A stretch of 64,000 bases of DNA from AWTP1-13 sp963814055 (GTDB lineage Bacteria > Pseudomonadota > Alphaproteobacteria > Rhizobiales > Hyphomicrobiaceae): the NCBI GenBank assembly GCA_963814055.1, contig CAWFBJ010000029.1, positions 310,001 through 374,000 of the forward strand. The letters are read 5' to 3'. Shown here piece after piece: positions 21,153-30,162 of the stretch. The position numbers and the translations under genes were made by a program. The notes under the pieces were generated by a model. It saw only the letters and a program-made list of their open reading frames with translations. It was not told the DNA's origin and did no database searches. The stretch's first letter is position 1, and every line of letters begins with the position of its first letter.

Positions 21153-21953
21153 GAAATTGGCGGCGCCGTCGAGCAGCTCGCCGGAGTCCATGTAGACGAG
21201 CGCGCAGCGGATTTCCCCGTTCGGGTCGACCGGCGTGTGCCGCAGCCAGACTTCCCAGTCCGCCTTGCTGTAGCCGCTGCGCTGCGCCATACCGCGCTTG
21301 TAGACCTCTTCCGCCATGATGCTGCACGAGAAGTCGTGCTTCCAGCGCGTGTAGGCATATGCTCGCGACAGCCACGGCAGAATGTAGGGCAAGCCGATGC
21401 CGCGGTAGTCGGGCCGATACCAGATGCCGCCTGCAAAGATGACTGCGCCGCTGAGTTTCCGCGCCACCGGCGCCGTGACGTCGACCCGCTCGCGCTCGCT
21501 CTTCAAACGCTCGGGCTCGGCATAGAACAGCCGCAGGCTGGAGGCCTCGTGATGAAACGACGTATCCGCCCAATCGTAGAGGCGCGCTGCCTGCGTGGCG
21601 ACAACCTCGCCCTTGGCGTTGTGACCGAGGATGCAGAAGCTGTTGTCGTCGGTGATGCCGCCGCATGCCGGATCGAACAGCGGCAGCAGCGGACGCCACG
21701 TTTCCGGGTTGGCGCGATTGACGTCCATCAGGTCCTGCATCGGGGCGAACGACAGCGTGACGCCGCGCTTGCGTGCCGACGTGTCCGCCTTCAGGAACAG
21801 GCGGCCGAGCAAATCAATCGGCCCGTGCTCGACCATAATGTCGGAGAGCAGCGGACGCACGGTCTTGGAAGGTGAAACATTCAGACGCGCGCCGTGCACA
21901 GGGGGTGGTATGGTATTGCCCACAACGCCACCGGCTGACGATTGCGTGCTCAT
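21087..21953 (-). CDS. Conserved hypothetical, possible acetyltransferase fold
   Basis: 288 residues from the ATG at 21953. A stretch near residues 165-195 (GAVIFAGGIWYRPDYRGIGLPYILPWLSR) resembles the strand-4/helix-3 acetyl-CoA loop of GNAT proteins (R-G-x-G), and a tyrosine-rich region follows. The similarity is weak, so no function is assigned. The last 66 bases overlap, tail to tail, the end of the PAS-like gene. No signal peptide. Confidence 0.6.
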   Translation of the reverse strand: MSTQSSAGGVVGNTIPPPVHGARLNVSPSKTVRPLLSDIMVEHGPIDLLGRLFLKADTSARKRGVTLSFAPMQDLMDVNRANPETWRPLLPLFDPACGGITDDNSFCILGHNAKGEVVATQAARLYDWADTSFHHEASSLRLFYAEPERLKSERERVDVTAPVARKLSGAVIFAGGIWYRPDYRGIGLPYILPWLSRAYAYTRWKHDFSCSIMAEEVYKRGMAQRSGYSKADWEVWLRHTPVDPNGEIRCALVYMDSGELLDGAANFLAGFDAQIDGRVGERRSHQHS

Positions 21954-22088
21954 CACTCGCGAACTCCCGTAACGCTTGTACTATCTTTAAGGGATAATTA
22001 ACTAAACACAACGGCGATGTGGGACGCCGCTGTGTTTTTTCGCGCGGCAATTTTCGGTTGCCGTTGCAAGATGTTTCAGAGAGGGACA

Positions 22089-23153
22089 ATGCCCAGTCGC
22101 CGCCGCGTTCTGCAGATGCTGGGAGCGGCTGGCGTCATCGGAGGAGGCTGGGCCTTGTTCGGCGGCACGCGCGCCAACGCCTACTATCAAGGCCCGCTGT
22201 CGGACCATTTCGACGGCGTGCGGTTCTTCAATCCGGATCAGGCCGGGCCGAAGGGGGGGCTGGCATTTCTGCGCTGGCAATTCGGCGATCGCGGCGCGTC
22301 ATGGCCGGCGGCGTTCCCGAGTCAATTCGCCGCTGACCGGCCGCCCGCGCAGGTCGCCGGCGACGGGGTGCGCGTGACGTATGTGGGGCACGCCAGCTTC
22401 CTGCTGCAAACGCGCGGGAAAAATATTCTGATCGATCCGGTGTGGGCGGATCGCGCCAGTCCTCTTTCTTTCATCGGCCCCAAGCGCGTGAATGCGCCCG
22501 GCATCGCCTTCGACGACCTGCCGAAGATCGACGCGGTGCTGGTGACGCACAACCACTACGACCACATGGATAGCGTCACCATCGGCCGGCTGTGGCAGCG
22601 CTTCCGCCCGCGCATCGTCACGCCGCTCGGCAACGATACGATCCTGAAGGGCGCGGTGCCGGATCTTGCCGCCGATGCGGTGGATTGGGATGCGGCGGTC
22701 GACCTCGGCGACGGCCTCGTCGTGCACGCCGAACCGACGCAACACTGGTCGGCGCGCGGCACCGGCGATCGCAGTCATGCGCTGTGGGCGAGCTTCGTCG
22801 TGCAGGCGGGGGCCAAGAAGATCTACTGCGTCGGCGACAGCGGGTTCGGCACCGGCGCCACCTTCGAGCGCGTGCGCGGACGTCATCCCGGTCTGACGCT
22901 GGCACTGCTGCCGATCGGCGCCTACGAGCCGCGCTGGTTCATGCGCACGTCCCACATGAACCCCGACGAGTCCGTGCAGGCGCTGCAGCTGTGCGGCGCC
23001 GCCCAGGCATTCGGGCATCACTGGGGCACCTTCCACCTCACCAACGAGGCCGTCGAGCAGCCGGCCATCGATCTGACGGCGGCGCTCGCCAAGCACGGCA
23101 TCGCACCCGAGCGCTTCCCCGCGCTGCGGCCGGGCGAGGTGCGGACGGTTTAG
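22089..23153 (+). CDS. MBL-fold hydrolase, NAPE-PLD-like, Tat-exported
   Basis: 354 residues from the ATG at 22089; the earlier frame from 22017 has no signal logic. The start MPSRRRVLQMLGAAG is a twin-arginine signal. VTYVGHASFLLQT opens the metallo-beta-lactamase fold, and HNHYDHMD is the HxHxDH zinc motif; EPTQHWSARG, VGDSGFG and GHHWGTF supply further ligands. Proteins with this layout resemble N-acyl-phosphatidylethanolamine phospholipase D and UlaG-like lactonases. A phospholipid substrate is possible but unproven. Location: periplasm. Confidence 0.88.
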   Translation: MPSRRRVLQMLGAAGVIGGGWALFGGTRANAYYQGPLSDHFDGVRFFNPDQAGPKGGLAFLRWQFGDRGASWPAAFPSQFAADRPPAQVAGDGVRVTYVGHASFLLQTRGKNILIDPVWADRASPLSFIGPKRVNAPGIAFDDLPKIDAVLVTHNHYDHMDSVTIGRLWQRFRPRIVTPLGNDTILKGAVPDLAADAVDWDAAVDLGDGLVVHAEPTQHWSARGTGDRSHALWASFVVQAGAKKIYCVGDSGFGTGATFERVRGRHPGLTLALLPIGAYEPRWFMRTSHMNPDESVQALQLCGAAQAFGHHWGTFHLTNEAVEQPAIDLTAALAKHGIAPERFPALRPGEVRTV

Positions 23154-23248
23154 GGATTGCCATCCCGGAGATTGTTCCGGCGCTACCGGTCAGCAGCAGC
23201 ACTTCGCTGTGGCTAAAACATTCCTTGCGACCGCTGCAAGGTGACCTA

Positions 23249-23331
23249 GGCTCCCGCCTCCGCGGGAGTGACGCCAGTTATAACGGCGATACCTCAAAAG
23301 CAACGTCATGCCCGCGGAGGCGGGCACCCAG
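23249..23331. repeat. Extragenic palindromic element, class 2 copy A
   Basis: CTCCCGCCTCCGCGGGAG is one palindrome and GCCCGCGGAGGCGGGC a second; GAGTGACG and CGTCATGC also face each other. It fills most of the gap between the MBL gene and hisG. A relative is at 27147-27242. Confidence 0.75.
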
Positions 23332-23394
23332 TTCTCCGAGCAACAAGGACCCGCGCGAGAGGGCGTTGACTGCTGTGGAGCGGCTGCCGGTCGG

Positions 23395-24117
23395 TCATGC
23401 AAAACGCGCCGCGATCTGTTGCTCCAGCGCCATCAGTTCCGCAGTCCATGTTGCAGCCTTGGACGCCATCAGGTTGGCTTCAGACTTCAAGATCAGCCCG
23501 TCGTCCAGGGTGCGCAGGCCGTTGGCCTTGAGCGTCGCGCCGGTGGTGGTGATGTCGACGATCAGTTCGGCCAGGCCCGCGGCCGGCGTGCCCTCGGTGG
23601 CGCCCAGGCTCTCGACGATGCGATAGCCGGTGACGCCCTTGTGCGAAAAGAACCGCCGCGTGAGGTTCATGTATTTGGTGGCGACGCGCACGCGCTGGCC
23701 GTGCACGCGGCGATAGGCCAGCGACATCTCCTCGAGATCCGCCATGCGCCGCACGTCGAGCCAGCAGTCGGGCACCGCCACCACGACTTCGGCGCGACCG
23801 AAGCCGAGTGGGCGCACGAAGCGCACGCGCACGTCGGCATCCTGCATGGTCTCGCGGATCAGGTCCTCGCCGGTGACACCGAGATGCGCCGCACCGCTTT
23901 TCAGCAATTGCGCAATCTCGCCCGACGACACGAAATTGATCTCGACGCCGGGCAGGCCGTCGATCTCGCCCTTGTAGCCGCGCGCCGGACCCGCCCTCAC
24001 CACGGTGAGCCCCGCCTTGGCGAGCGCGATATTGCACTGCTCCATCAGACGGCCCTTGGAAGGCAGCGCCCAGACGAGCTTGCCGTTGCCCCCGTTGCCG
24101 TTCGCAGCACCGCTCAT
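23395..24117 (-). CDS. hisG: ATP phosphoribosyltransferase catalytic subunit (short form)
   Basis: 240 residues, the short HisG that lacks the regulatory domain and needs HisZ. It opens WALPSKGRLMEQC and contains the PRPP-binding block ELIVDITTTGATLKANGL. It catalyses the first step of histidine synthesis, ATP + PRPP to phosphoribosyl-ATP. Its ATG overlaps the hisZ stop by four bases, so the pair is coupled. Confidence 0.96.
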   Translation of the reverse strand: MSGAANGNGGNGKLVWALPSKGRLMEQCNIALAKAGLTVVRAGPARGYKGEIDGLPGVEINFVSSGEIAQLLKSGAAHLGVTGEDLIRETMQDADVRVRFVRPLGFGRAEVVVAVPDCWLDVRRMADLEEMSLAYRRVHGQRVRVATKYMNLTRRFFSHKGVTGYRIVESLGATEGTPAAGLAELIVDITTTGATLKANGLRTLDDGLILKSEANLMASKAATWTAELMALEQQIAARFA

Positions 24118-25295
24118 GGCGCCGCTCCCTGCAGCACCGCCAGCAGCCGCTCGGTGTGGATCGAGGCGCCGACGGCCGGCACGTTCGCCGGCGCGCCGGC
24201 ATCGCCCAGCAATTCGTCATAACGTCCGCCGCCTGCCACAGGGCTCTTGGCGCCAAGCGAAGGCGCGATCACCTCGAACACGAAGCCCGTGTAGTATTCC
24301 AGGTTGCGGCCGAACTCGGCGGAGAACTCCGCGCCCGCCAGATCGACGCCGGCCTTGGCGATCAGATCGAGCCGGCGCTGGAAGGCGTCGAGGCCCGGGG
24401 AGATGTCGACATTGCCTGCGCGCATGATGCCGGCAATTCTAGCCGGCGCCTCGCGCACCGGGGATTTCACGGCGACATAGCTTTCGATCAGCGCGGCGAT
24501 CTCGCGCGGCAGCGGCGTCGCGCGCCTGTCGGCCGCCTCGCCCCGCAGGCGATCGGCGATCTCGGCCGCCGTGCGCGTGCCGATCAGCTCCAGGCCCGCC
24601 TGCTCCAGATGCTCCAGCACCAGCGCTTCCGCGCCCGCCGCATCGGCCGGGTCGATCATCTCGATCAGCGCGCGCGGCAGGTTCGGCGCCCAGCCGGCGG
24701 TGCCCGAGGTCAAACGGTTGAGCTCGGCGCGGAAGGCCTCGGGCCGCCAGAACTGGTGCTTGAGGCGGCGCCGCCAGCGCTCCGGCATGGCAAGCGCATT
24801 GATCAGCACGTTGAACAGGCCGAGATCGCCGATGCGCACGCTGAACTGGCCGAGGCCCGCGTCGCGCAGCGCGGCAACGATGAGACCGCACACGGCCGCG
24901 TCGTCCTGCTCGCGATCGGGTGCCGCAAACAACTCGATGCCGGCCTGGCGGAACTCGCGCGGATGCGCCCGGTCGGCGCTGCCCGGCTGATAACGGAACG
25001 CCGAGCCGCTGTAGCAATAGCGCGCCGGCGTATCGCCGCGCGCGTGCCGCTCCAGATGCAGCCGGCAGGTCGGCACGGTGAGATCGGGCCGCAGGCACAG
25101 CTCCGCACCGTCGGGATCGGTGAAAACATACGTGCGCGCCCGCAGCGCCTCGCCCACCACATCGAGGAACAGCCCTGCCGGCTGGATCACCGCCGGCGCA
25201 ATGCGCTCGTAGCCCGCGCGCGCAAACGCGCCCATCAGGCGCTGCGCCTGCGCTTCCAGCGCTTCGACATTGGCGGGAGTGGAGGTGGGGGACAT
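24114..25295 (-). CDS. hisZ: ATP phosphoribosyltransferase regulatory subunit
   Basis: 393 residues from the ATG at 25295. It is a class II aaRS-like paralogue of HisS without the anticodon-binding domain: LRPDLTVPTCRLHL is motif 2-like, FRYQPGS replaces the synthetase loop, and GGGRYDELL is motif 3-like. It allosterically supports the short HisG. hisS follows upstream on the same strand after a 142-base gap filled by a repeat. Confidence 0.95.
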   Translation of the reverse strand: MSPTSTPANVEALEAQAQRLMGAFARAGYERIAPAVIQPAGLFLDVVGEALRARTYVFTDPDGAELCLRPDLTVPTCRLHLERHARGDTPARYCYSGSAFRYQPGSADRAHPREFRQAGIELFAAPDREQDDAAVCGLIVAALRDAGLGQFSVRIGDLGLFNVLINALAMPERWRRRLKHQFWRPEAFRAELNRLTSGTAGWAPNLPRALIEMIDPADAAGAEALVLEHLEQAGLELIGTRTAAEIADRLRGEAADRRATPLPREIAALIESYVAVKSPVREAPARIAGIMRAGNVDISPGLDAFQRRLDLIAKAGVDLAGAEFSAEFGRNLEYYTGFVFEVIAPSLGAKSPVAGGGRYDELLGDAGAPANVPAVGASIHTERLLAVLQGAAP

Positions 25296-25327
25296 GATTG
25301 TTAGCAACACCGATCCAAACATCCGGT

Positions 25328-25418
25328 GTCATGGTCGGGCTTGTCCCGACCATCCATCCATCCGCTTGCTCCGGCGCTCGCCGATCGCTGGATCCTCGGG
25401 ACAAGCCCGAGGATGACA
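25328..25418. repeat. Extragenic palindromic element, class 1 copy B
   Basis: TCGGG-CTTG-TCCCGA is the first hairpin and CCTCGGGACAAGCCCGAGG the second; the ends GTCAT and ATGAC face each other as in the copy at 16394-16485. It fills the hisZ-hisS gap. Confidence 0.8.
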
Positions 25419-25436
25419 TTTGTTGTGCGCATCGAG

Positions 25437-27035
25437 CTAACCCTTATGCCGCGCGAGGAGTTCGCGCACGGCCGCGACCATGTTGGCTTCCGGCACCGAC
25501 ACCTGCGCCGGGCGGCCTTCGCGCCATTCCTTGCTGTCCTTGATGGTGGCGGCGGCCTTGGCGCCTTCGATGAGATCCTTGATCTGCACCTCGCCCTTGG
25601 CGCGCTCGTCGCCGCCCTGGATGACGACGCACGGCGCGCCGCGCTTGTCGGCGTATTTCATCTGCGCCTTCATGCCGGCGGTGCCGAGGTACATCTCGGC
25701 GCGGATCGGCGGACCGCCATCGTCAGGGTTGCGCAAGCGTTGCGCCATCTTCTGGTAGTCAGCGAGGCGATCCTTCTCCATGACGAGCACGACGACGGGG
25801 CCGTCGGAGACGGCGGGCTTGTCCTTGTTCAGAGCGGCGAGCGCCGCCTGCAGGCGCGAGACGCCGATGGAGAAGCCGGTGGCCGGCACCTTGGTGCCGA
25901 GGAAGCGCTCGACAAGGCCGTCATAGCGCCCGCCGCCGCCGACCGAGCCGAAGCGGACGGTCTGGCCGTCGTCGTTTTTCACCTCGGTGGTGATCTCGGC
26001 TTCGAAGACGGGGCCGGTGTAGTACTCCAAGCCGCGAACGACTGAGGTGTCGATCCGGATACGGTCCACGCCATATCCCGCTGCATCGACTAGCTCGGAA
26101 ATCTGCTCAAGCTCGTGGAAACCATTGCGGGCAGTTTGATTGTTGCCGAAATGATGATTCAGCTCCTGGACTGTCGCATATCTACTTTCAGCAACCTTTT
26201 CGCCAGTTGGCGCACTGTCAATGTTGGTCAGCGTCCGATCAGAGTGTCGCGACCCCGGTTCAACCATGGGCGAGAGGGACCTGGATCCCAACAAGAGAAG
26301 CAGATCATCAGTCTGAGTAGCATCTAACTCAGCACCCTTGGTGAAGTCTCCACTCTCGTCCTTGCGGCCCTTACCCAGCAACAAGCGCACACCGTCCGCG
26401 CCAAGCCGGTCATACTTGTCCAAGGCGCGCAGCACGGTGAGGCGACGTCCGGCATTCTGCTCCCCACCAAGGCCAACGAATTCCATCACGCCATCGAGCA
26501 CCTTGCGGTTGTTCACCTTGATCACATAGTCGCCGCGCCTGATGCCGAGGGCCTCCATGGTGTCGGCGGCGAGCATGCAGATCTCGGCATCGGCGGCGAT
26601 GTTGTCGGTGCCGACGGTGTCGGCGTCGAACTGGGTGAACTGGCGGAAGCGCCCCGGTCCCGGCTTCTCGTTGCGCCACACGGGGCCGACGGCGTAGCGG
26701 CGAAACGGCAGGGCGAGTTTCTGCTCCTTGAGCCCCTCGGCGACGAAGCGGGCGAGCGGCGCGGTGAGGTCGTAGCGCAGGCTCATCCACTGCTCGTCCT
26801 CGTCCTGGAACGAGAACACCCCGGCGTTGGGCCGATCCTGGTCGGGCAGGAACTTGCCCAGCGCGTCGGTGTACTCGATGGCCGGCGTCTCCAGCGGCTC
26901 GAAGCCGTAGCGCTCGTACACCTCGCGGATGGTGGCCAGCATGCGGCTGGTGGCGCGCAGGTCGTCCGCCGGCGTGTCCTGGAAGCCTTTCGGCAGCCGG
27001 GCGTCGGGTCCGTTGTTCTTGTTCGACTTGGCCAT
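25437..27035 (-). CDS. hisS: Histidyl-tRNA synthetase
   Basis: 532 residues from the ATG at 27035. Class II motifs are present: PLETPAIEYTD (motif 1 region), RNEKPGPGRFRQFTQFDADT (motif 2), RGLEYYTGPVFE (histidine A) and GGGGRYDGL (motif 3); the anticodon domain follows. It charges tRNA-His. A stretch near 26110-26345, between motif 2 and the histidine A motif, is visibly richer in A and T than the rest while staying in frame. The open frame upstream of 27035 is not part of the gene. Confidence 0.95.
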   Translation of the reverse strand: MAKSNKNNGPDARLPKGFQDTPADDLRATSRMLATIREVYERYGFEPLETPAIEYTDALGKFLPDQDRPNAGVFSFQDEDEQWMSLRYDLTAPLARFVAEGLKEQKLALPFRRYAVGPVWRNEKPGPGRFRQFTQFDADTVGTDNIAADAEICMLAADTMEALGIRRGDYVIKVNNRKVLDGVMEFVGLGGEQNAGRRLTVLRALDKYDRLGADGVRLLLGKGRKDESGDFTKGAELDATQTDDLLLLLGSRSLSPMVEPGSRHSDRTLTNIDSAPTGEKVAESRYATVQELNHHFGNNQTARNGFHELEQISELVDAAGYGVDRIRIDTSVVRGLEYYTGPVFEAEITTEVKNDDGQTVRFGSVGGGGRYDGLVERFLGTKVPATGFSIGVSRLQAALAALNKDKPAVSDGPVVVLVMEKDRLADYQKMAQRLRNPDDGGPPIRAEMYLGTAGMKAQMKYADKRGAPCVVIQGGDERAKGEVQIKDLIEGAKAAATIKDSKEWREGRPAQVSVPEANMVAAVRELLARHKG

Positions 27036-27146
27036 GATCGGTGTCCGTAGGGACTTTGAATTTGCGGCGCTTATAACTGATTGCCCCCATGCGGCAAAGC
27101 AAGGCGACCACATTTCGATCGGCACCCCACCGCCACGGTGAACTGG

Positions 27147-27242
27147 ATTTCCGCCTGCGCGGGAGTGACGCCAATTGGAGCCGCGAAAACCTGGCCCGAA
27201 ACGTCATTCCCGCGAGCGGAGCGACCAGCGGGAATCCAGATG
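27147..27242. repeat. Extragenic palindromic element, class 2 copy B
   Basis: TTTCCGCCTGCGCGGGAGTGACG is followed after a gap by CGTCATTCCCGCGAGCGGAG and CGGGAATCC; GAGTGACG faces CGTCATTC as in the copy at 23249-23331. Confidence 0.7.
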
Positions 27243-27400
27243 CGCGCGCTGCCTTGCGGCTGGGTCCCCGATAGCCTCGGCGCAAGGCCTCGGCTTCGGG
27301 GATAACGGATGGGTGCGATTCACCATGCGCGCACAAACCCGATCGGCGGCACTTATCCCCGCTCTCTCGGGCTGTGTTCTAATCGCCCCTGTCCTTGCCC

Positions 27401-27714
27401 GCGACGGGACGTTGCTAGCAGCAGTCGACGTGGCAAGGAGACGGCGAACTGGCGAGAGGTCACCGTGCTGAGGTTCGACCTAGGTCCAGGAGTCAGCCGG
27501 CCTGCGCCGAGCGGTAACGCCCATAGAGCGGCCGCCGGATGAAGCGGCCGGGGCAGAAAACGCCGTCACGCGGGTGCCGCAAGGCAGCCCACGGGACCCG
27601 AGCAGGGTCTCAGGGAGCCCGACGGGGTTCCCAGGGAGGCGCAACCGGCGCCTTCCGGGCCGGTCCGGTAAACCGGCCCCAGGGTTGCCGATGAGGCACC
27701 CGCGTACCCGTCGC
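27401..27714 (+). ncRNA. Candidate structured RNA, multi-branched, unknown class
   Basis: A closing helix GCGACGGG/CCCGTCGC (27401-27408 with 27707-27714) encloses a perfect 11-bp helix (27568-27578 with 27695-27705), then an 8-bp helix with one G-U pair (27583-27590 with 27682-27689). Inside lie four consecutive hairpins: GGGACCC/GGGTCTC, GGGAGCCC/GGGTTCCC, GGGAGGCGC/GCGCCTTCC and GGGCCGGT/ACCGGCCC. The G-U pairs inside stems favour an RNA over a DNA palindrome, and point to the + strand because those pairs would be A-C on the other. A TTCTAAT box at 27377-27383 could be a promoter. It does not match RNase P, SRP RNA or tmRNA signatures that I know. Confidence 0.5.
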
Positions 27715-27780
27715 ACCTCCGGCCTCACGCCGGGGACGGACGGCGCGTGCGTGAAGCGAGTAGCGATTGGAGATGGAAAA

Positions 27781-27903
27781 CCTCGTCCTGAGCCTGTCGA
27801 AGGACGGCCGCGCACTCCAAGCCGTGGTTCGACAAGCTCACCACGAGGTTGGCGCAAGCGGGCCGCACGCTTCAACCTCGTTCTGAGCCTGTCGAAGGAC
27901 GCG
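27781..27903. repeat. Interspersed 'cctgtcgaaggac' repeats, three units
   Basis: CCTCGTCCTGAGCCTGTCGA (from 27781) recurs as CCTCGTTCTGAGCCTGTCGA (from 27879), and an inverted relative, GGTTCGACAAGCTCACCACG, lies between (from 27827). This is a widespread intergenic repeat motif in Proteobacteria. The last unit ends about 30 bases before rsmE. Confidence 0.75.
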
Positions 27904-27935
27904 ACGAAAAGAAGGAAGTGTGTAATCTCCATCCC

Positions 27936-28676
27936 ATGAGCCGCTACGACTTCTCAGCCCAGCGCCTGTTCGTCGACGCCGATCTCCGCGACGGCGCCAG
28001 CGTCGCCTGCACGCCGGCGCAGGCCAACTATCTGCGCAACGTGCTGCGCCTGAAACCCGGCGATGCCATCCTGGTCTTCAACGGCCGCGACGGCGAATGG
28101 CGCGCCGCAATTGCCGAGGCCGGCAAGCGCGCCACCATGCTCGCCATTGCCGAGCAGGTACGCCCGCAAGAGGGCGGCCCCGACATCGACTACCTGTTCG
28201 CACCGCTGAAGCGCGCCCGGCTCGACTACATGGTGGAAAAAGCCACCGAGATGGGCGTCGCCCGCCTGCGGCCCGTCCTCACCCGCCGCACCACGCCCGA
28301 GCGGGTCAACATCGAGCGCATGCGCGCCCATGCCATCGAGGCGGCCGAACAATGCGGCATCCTGCGGGTGCCCGAGGTCCGTGCCCCGGAAAAGATCGAG
28401 CGCGTGATCGCCGCCTGGGACCCGGCACGCCCCCTCGTCTTCTGTGATGAAGACAGCGATGAAACCTGCCCGTTCACCACCCTGGCCCGGATCGAGCCAG
28501 GCCCGATTGCCGTCCTGGTCGGCCCGGAAGGCGGCTTCGACCCGGCCGAGCGTGAGCTTCTCTCACGCCAGCCATTCGTCACGCGCATCTCACTCGGCCC
28601 CCGCATCCTCCGCGCAGATACCGCAGCCGTTGCCGCTCTCGCTCTCGTGAACGCGGCACTGGGCGACTGGCGCTGA
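27936..28676 (+). CDS. rsmE: 16S rRNA (uracil-1498-N3)-methyltransferase
   Basis: 246 residues from the ATG at 27936. It has the PUA-like N-terminus (LRNVLRLKPGDAILVFNG) and the SPOUT methyltransferase core with GPEGGF and LGPRILRADTA, which form the knotted SAM site. It methylates U1498 in the 30S subunit. The upstream frame from 27849 runs through the repeats and is not used. gshA follows after 103 bases, as in many Rhizobiales. Confidence 0.95.
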   Translation: MSRYDFSAQRLFVDADLRDGASVACTPAQANYLRNVLRLKPGDAILVFNGRDGEWRAAIAEAGKRATMLAIAEQVRPQEGGPDIDYLFAPLKRARLDYMVEKATEMGVARLRPVLTRRTTPERVNIERMRAHAIEAAEQCGILRVPEVRAPEKIERVIAAWDPARPLVFCDEDSDETCPFTTLARIEPGPIAVLVGPEGGFDPAERELLSRQPFVTRISLGPRILRADTAAVAALALVNAALGDWR

Positions 28677-28779
28677 CCCATGCAGCGACGACCCTTGTGC
28701 GTGACAAGGCTTTTCAACTAACAAGGACGCCAACAGCGCCCCGGCTCAAGCCCTTCTGCCGACGAGGACGAACCGCCCG

Positions 28780-30162
28780 ATGTCGACCCGCCAGGACCAA
28801 GCGCCGAGCCCGCCCGTGGGCTCGCGGGACGACCTTGTCGCCTGGATCGCGGCCGGATCGAAGCCGGCGGAGCTTTGGCGCATCGGCACCGAGCACGAGA
28901 AGTTCCTGTTCCACGTCGACACCCTCAAGCCAGTGCCCTATGCGGGGCCGCGCGGCGTGCGCGCCCTGATGCAAAGCCTGATCGACCAGTTCGGCTGGCT
29001 GCCGATCATGGAAGGCGACAACATCATCGCGCTGAGGCGGCCCGACGGGGAGGCTGGCGGCACCGTATCGCTGGAGCCCGGCGGGCAGTTCGAGCTGTCG
29101 GGCGATCCGCTCAAGACCGTGCACGAGGTCTGCGCCGAGACGCACGCCCATCTGAGCCAATGTCTCACGGCCGGCTCGCCGCTGGGCATCGGTTTTCTCG
29201 GCATGGGCTTTGCGCCGCACTGGACGCTCGACGAGATGCCGCGCATGCCCAAGCAGCGCTACGGCGTGATGACACGCTACATGCCCCAGGTCGGCACGCG
29301 CGGTCTCGACATGATGTACCGCACCTGCACCATCCAGGTGAACCTCGACTTCGCCAGCGAAGCGGACATGGTGCAGAAATTCCGCGTGTCGCTGGCACTG
29401 CAGCCGATCGCCACCGCCATCTTCGCCTGCTCGCCCTTCACGGAAGGCAAGCCCAACGGCTACCTCTCCGCGCGCAGCGAGGTGTGGCGCGACACCGACA
29501 AGCGGCGCACCGGCATGCTGCCGTTCGTGTTCGAGCCCGGCATGAGCTTCGAGCGCTATGCCGACTACGCACTCGATGTGCCCATGTATTTCGTCTACCG
29601 CGACGGGCGCTACATCGATGCGGCCGGCGCCTCGTTCCGCGATTTCCTCGCCGGCAAGCTGGCGCAACTCCCCGGCGAACGCCCCACACTCGATGATTGG
29701 TCGGACCATCTGACCACGCTGTTTCCTGAAGTGCGCATGAAGCGCTTCCTGGAAATGCGCGGCGCCGACGGCGGCCGCTGGCGGCGCATCTGCGCGCTCC
29801 CCGCGTTCTGGGTCGGGCTGCTGTACGACCAGACCTCGCTCGATGCCGCCTGGGACCTGGTAAAGGATTGGACGGCCGAGGACCGTCAGGCGCTGCGCGA
29901 TGCCGTGCCGCGCACCGCGCTCGGCACACCGATCCGCACCACCACAGCGCTGGAGATCGCCCGCCAGGCGCTTGCCATCTCGCGGTCCGGTCTGCAGCGC
30001 CGCGCACTGCGCGACACGGAAGGCCGGGACGAATCGAGATTCCTCGAGCCGATCGACGCCATACTGCGCGAAGGCTGTACGTCCGCCGAGGAGCTGCTCT
30101 CGCGCTACCAGGGTGCCTGGAAACAAAGCACTGCGCCCCTGTTCACCGAATTTTCGTTCTAG
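28780..30162 (+). CDS. gshA: Glutamate-cysteine ligase (alphaproteobacterial/plant type)
   Basis: 460 residues. RIGTEHEKFLF near residue 36 is the N-terminal signature of the GCS2-like family; LEPGGQFELSG, TCTIQVNLDF and the metal-binding acidic residues are intact. It makes gamma-glutamylcysteine from glutamate, cysteine and ATP, the first step of glutathione synthesis. gshB is not nearby. Confidence 0.95.
   Translation: MSTRQDQAPSPPVGSRDDLVAWIAAGSKPAELWRIGTEHEKFLFHVDTLKPVPYAGPRGVRALMQSLIDQFGWLPIMEGDNIIALRRPDGEAGGTVSLEPGGQFELSGDPLKTVHEVCAETHAHLSQCLTAGSPLGIGFLGMGFAPHWTLDEMPRMPKQRYGVMTRYMPQVGTRGLDMMYRTCTIQVNLDFASEADMVQKFRVSLALQPIATAIFACSPFTEGKPNGYLSARSEVWRDTDKRRTGMLPFVFEPGMSFERYADYALDVPMYFVYRDGRYIDAAGASFRDFLAGKLAQLPGERPTLDDWSDHLTTLFPEVRMKRFLEMRGADGGRWRRICALPAFWVGLLYDQTSLDAAWDLVKDWTAEDRQALRDAVPRTALGTPIRTTTALEIARQALAISRSGLQRRALRDTEGRDESRFLEPIDAILREGCTSAEELLSRYQGAWKQSTAPLFTEFSF

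Larger units (their letters stand above)
27036..27935. other. 900-base non-coding region between hisS and rsmE
   Basis: No credible protein gene is seen on either strand; the open frames here are GC-driven and hold repeats. The stretch contains a class 2 palindromic element (27147-27242), a stem of CCCCGA/TCGGGG type (27265-27302), a candidate structured RNA (27401-27714) and the TCGAAGGAC repeats (27781-27903). hisS is transcribed away to the left and rsmE to the right, so both upstream regions must also lie here. Confidence 0.75.

Noticed and set aside
27490..27507. Sequence like the B12 box of cobalamin riboswitches
   Set aside because: The box-like match GAGTCAGCCGGCCTGC lacks the upstream riboswitch core (AAAAGGGAA-type and CCCCGCAACTG-type elements), and the next gene is rsmE, not a B12-related gene.
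27401..27714. RNase P, SRP RNA or tmRNA identity for the structured element
   Set aside because: No GAGGAAAGTC or ACAGAA core of RNase P, no GGTCAGGTCCGGAAGGAAGCAGC-type SRP loop and no tag sequence or TTCGACGGG of tmRNA.
27574..27939. 121-codon plus-strand open frame before rsmE
   Set aside because: It runs through the structured RNA candidate and the TCGAAGGAC repeats, with Arg/Pro/Gly bias and no homology blocks.
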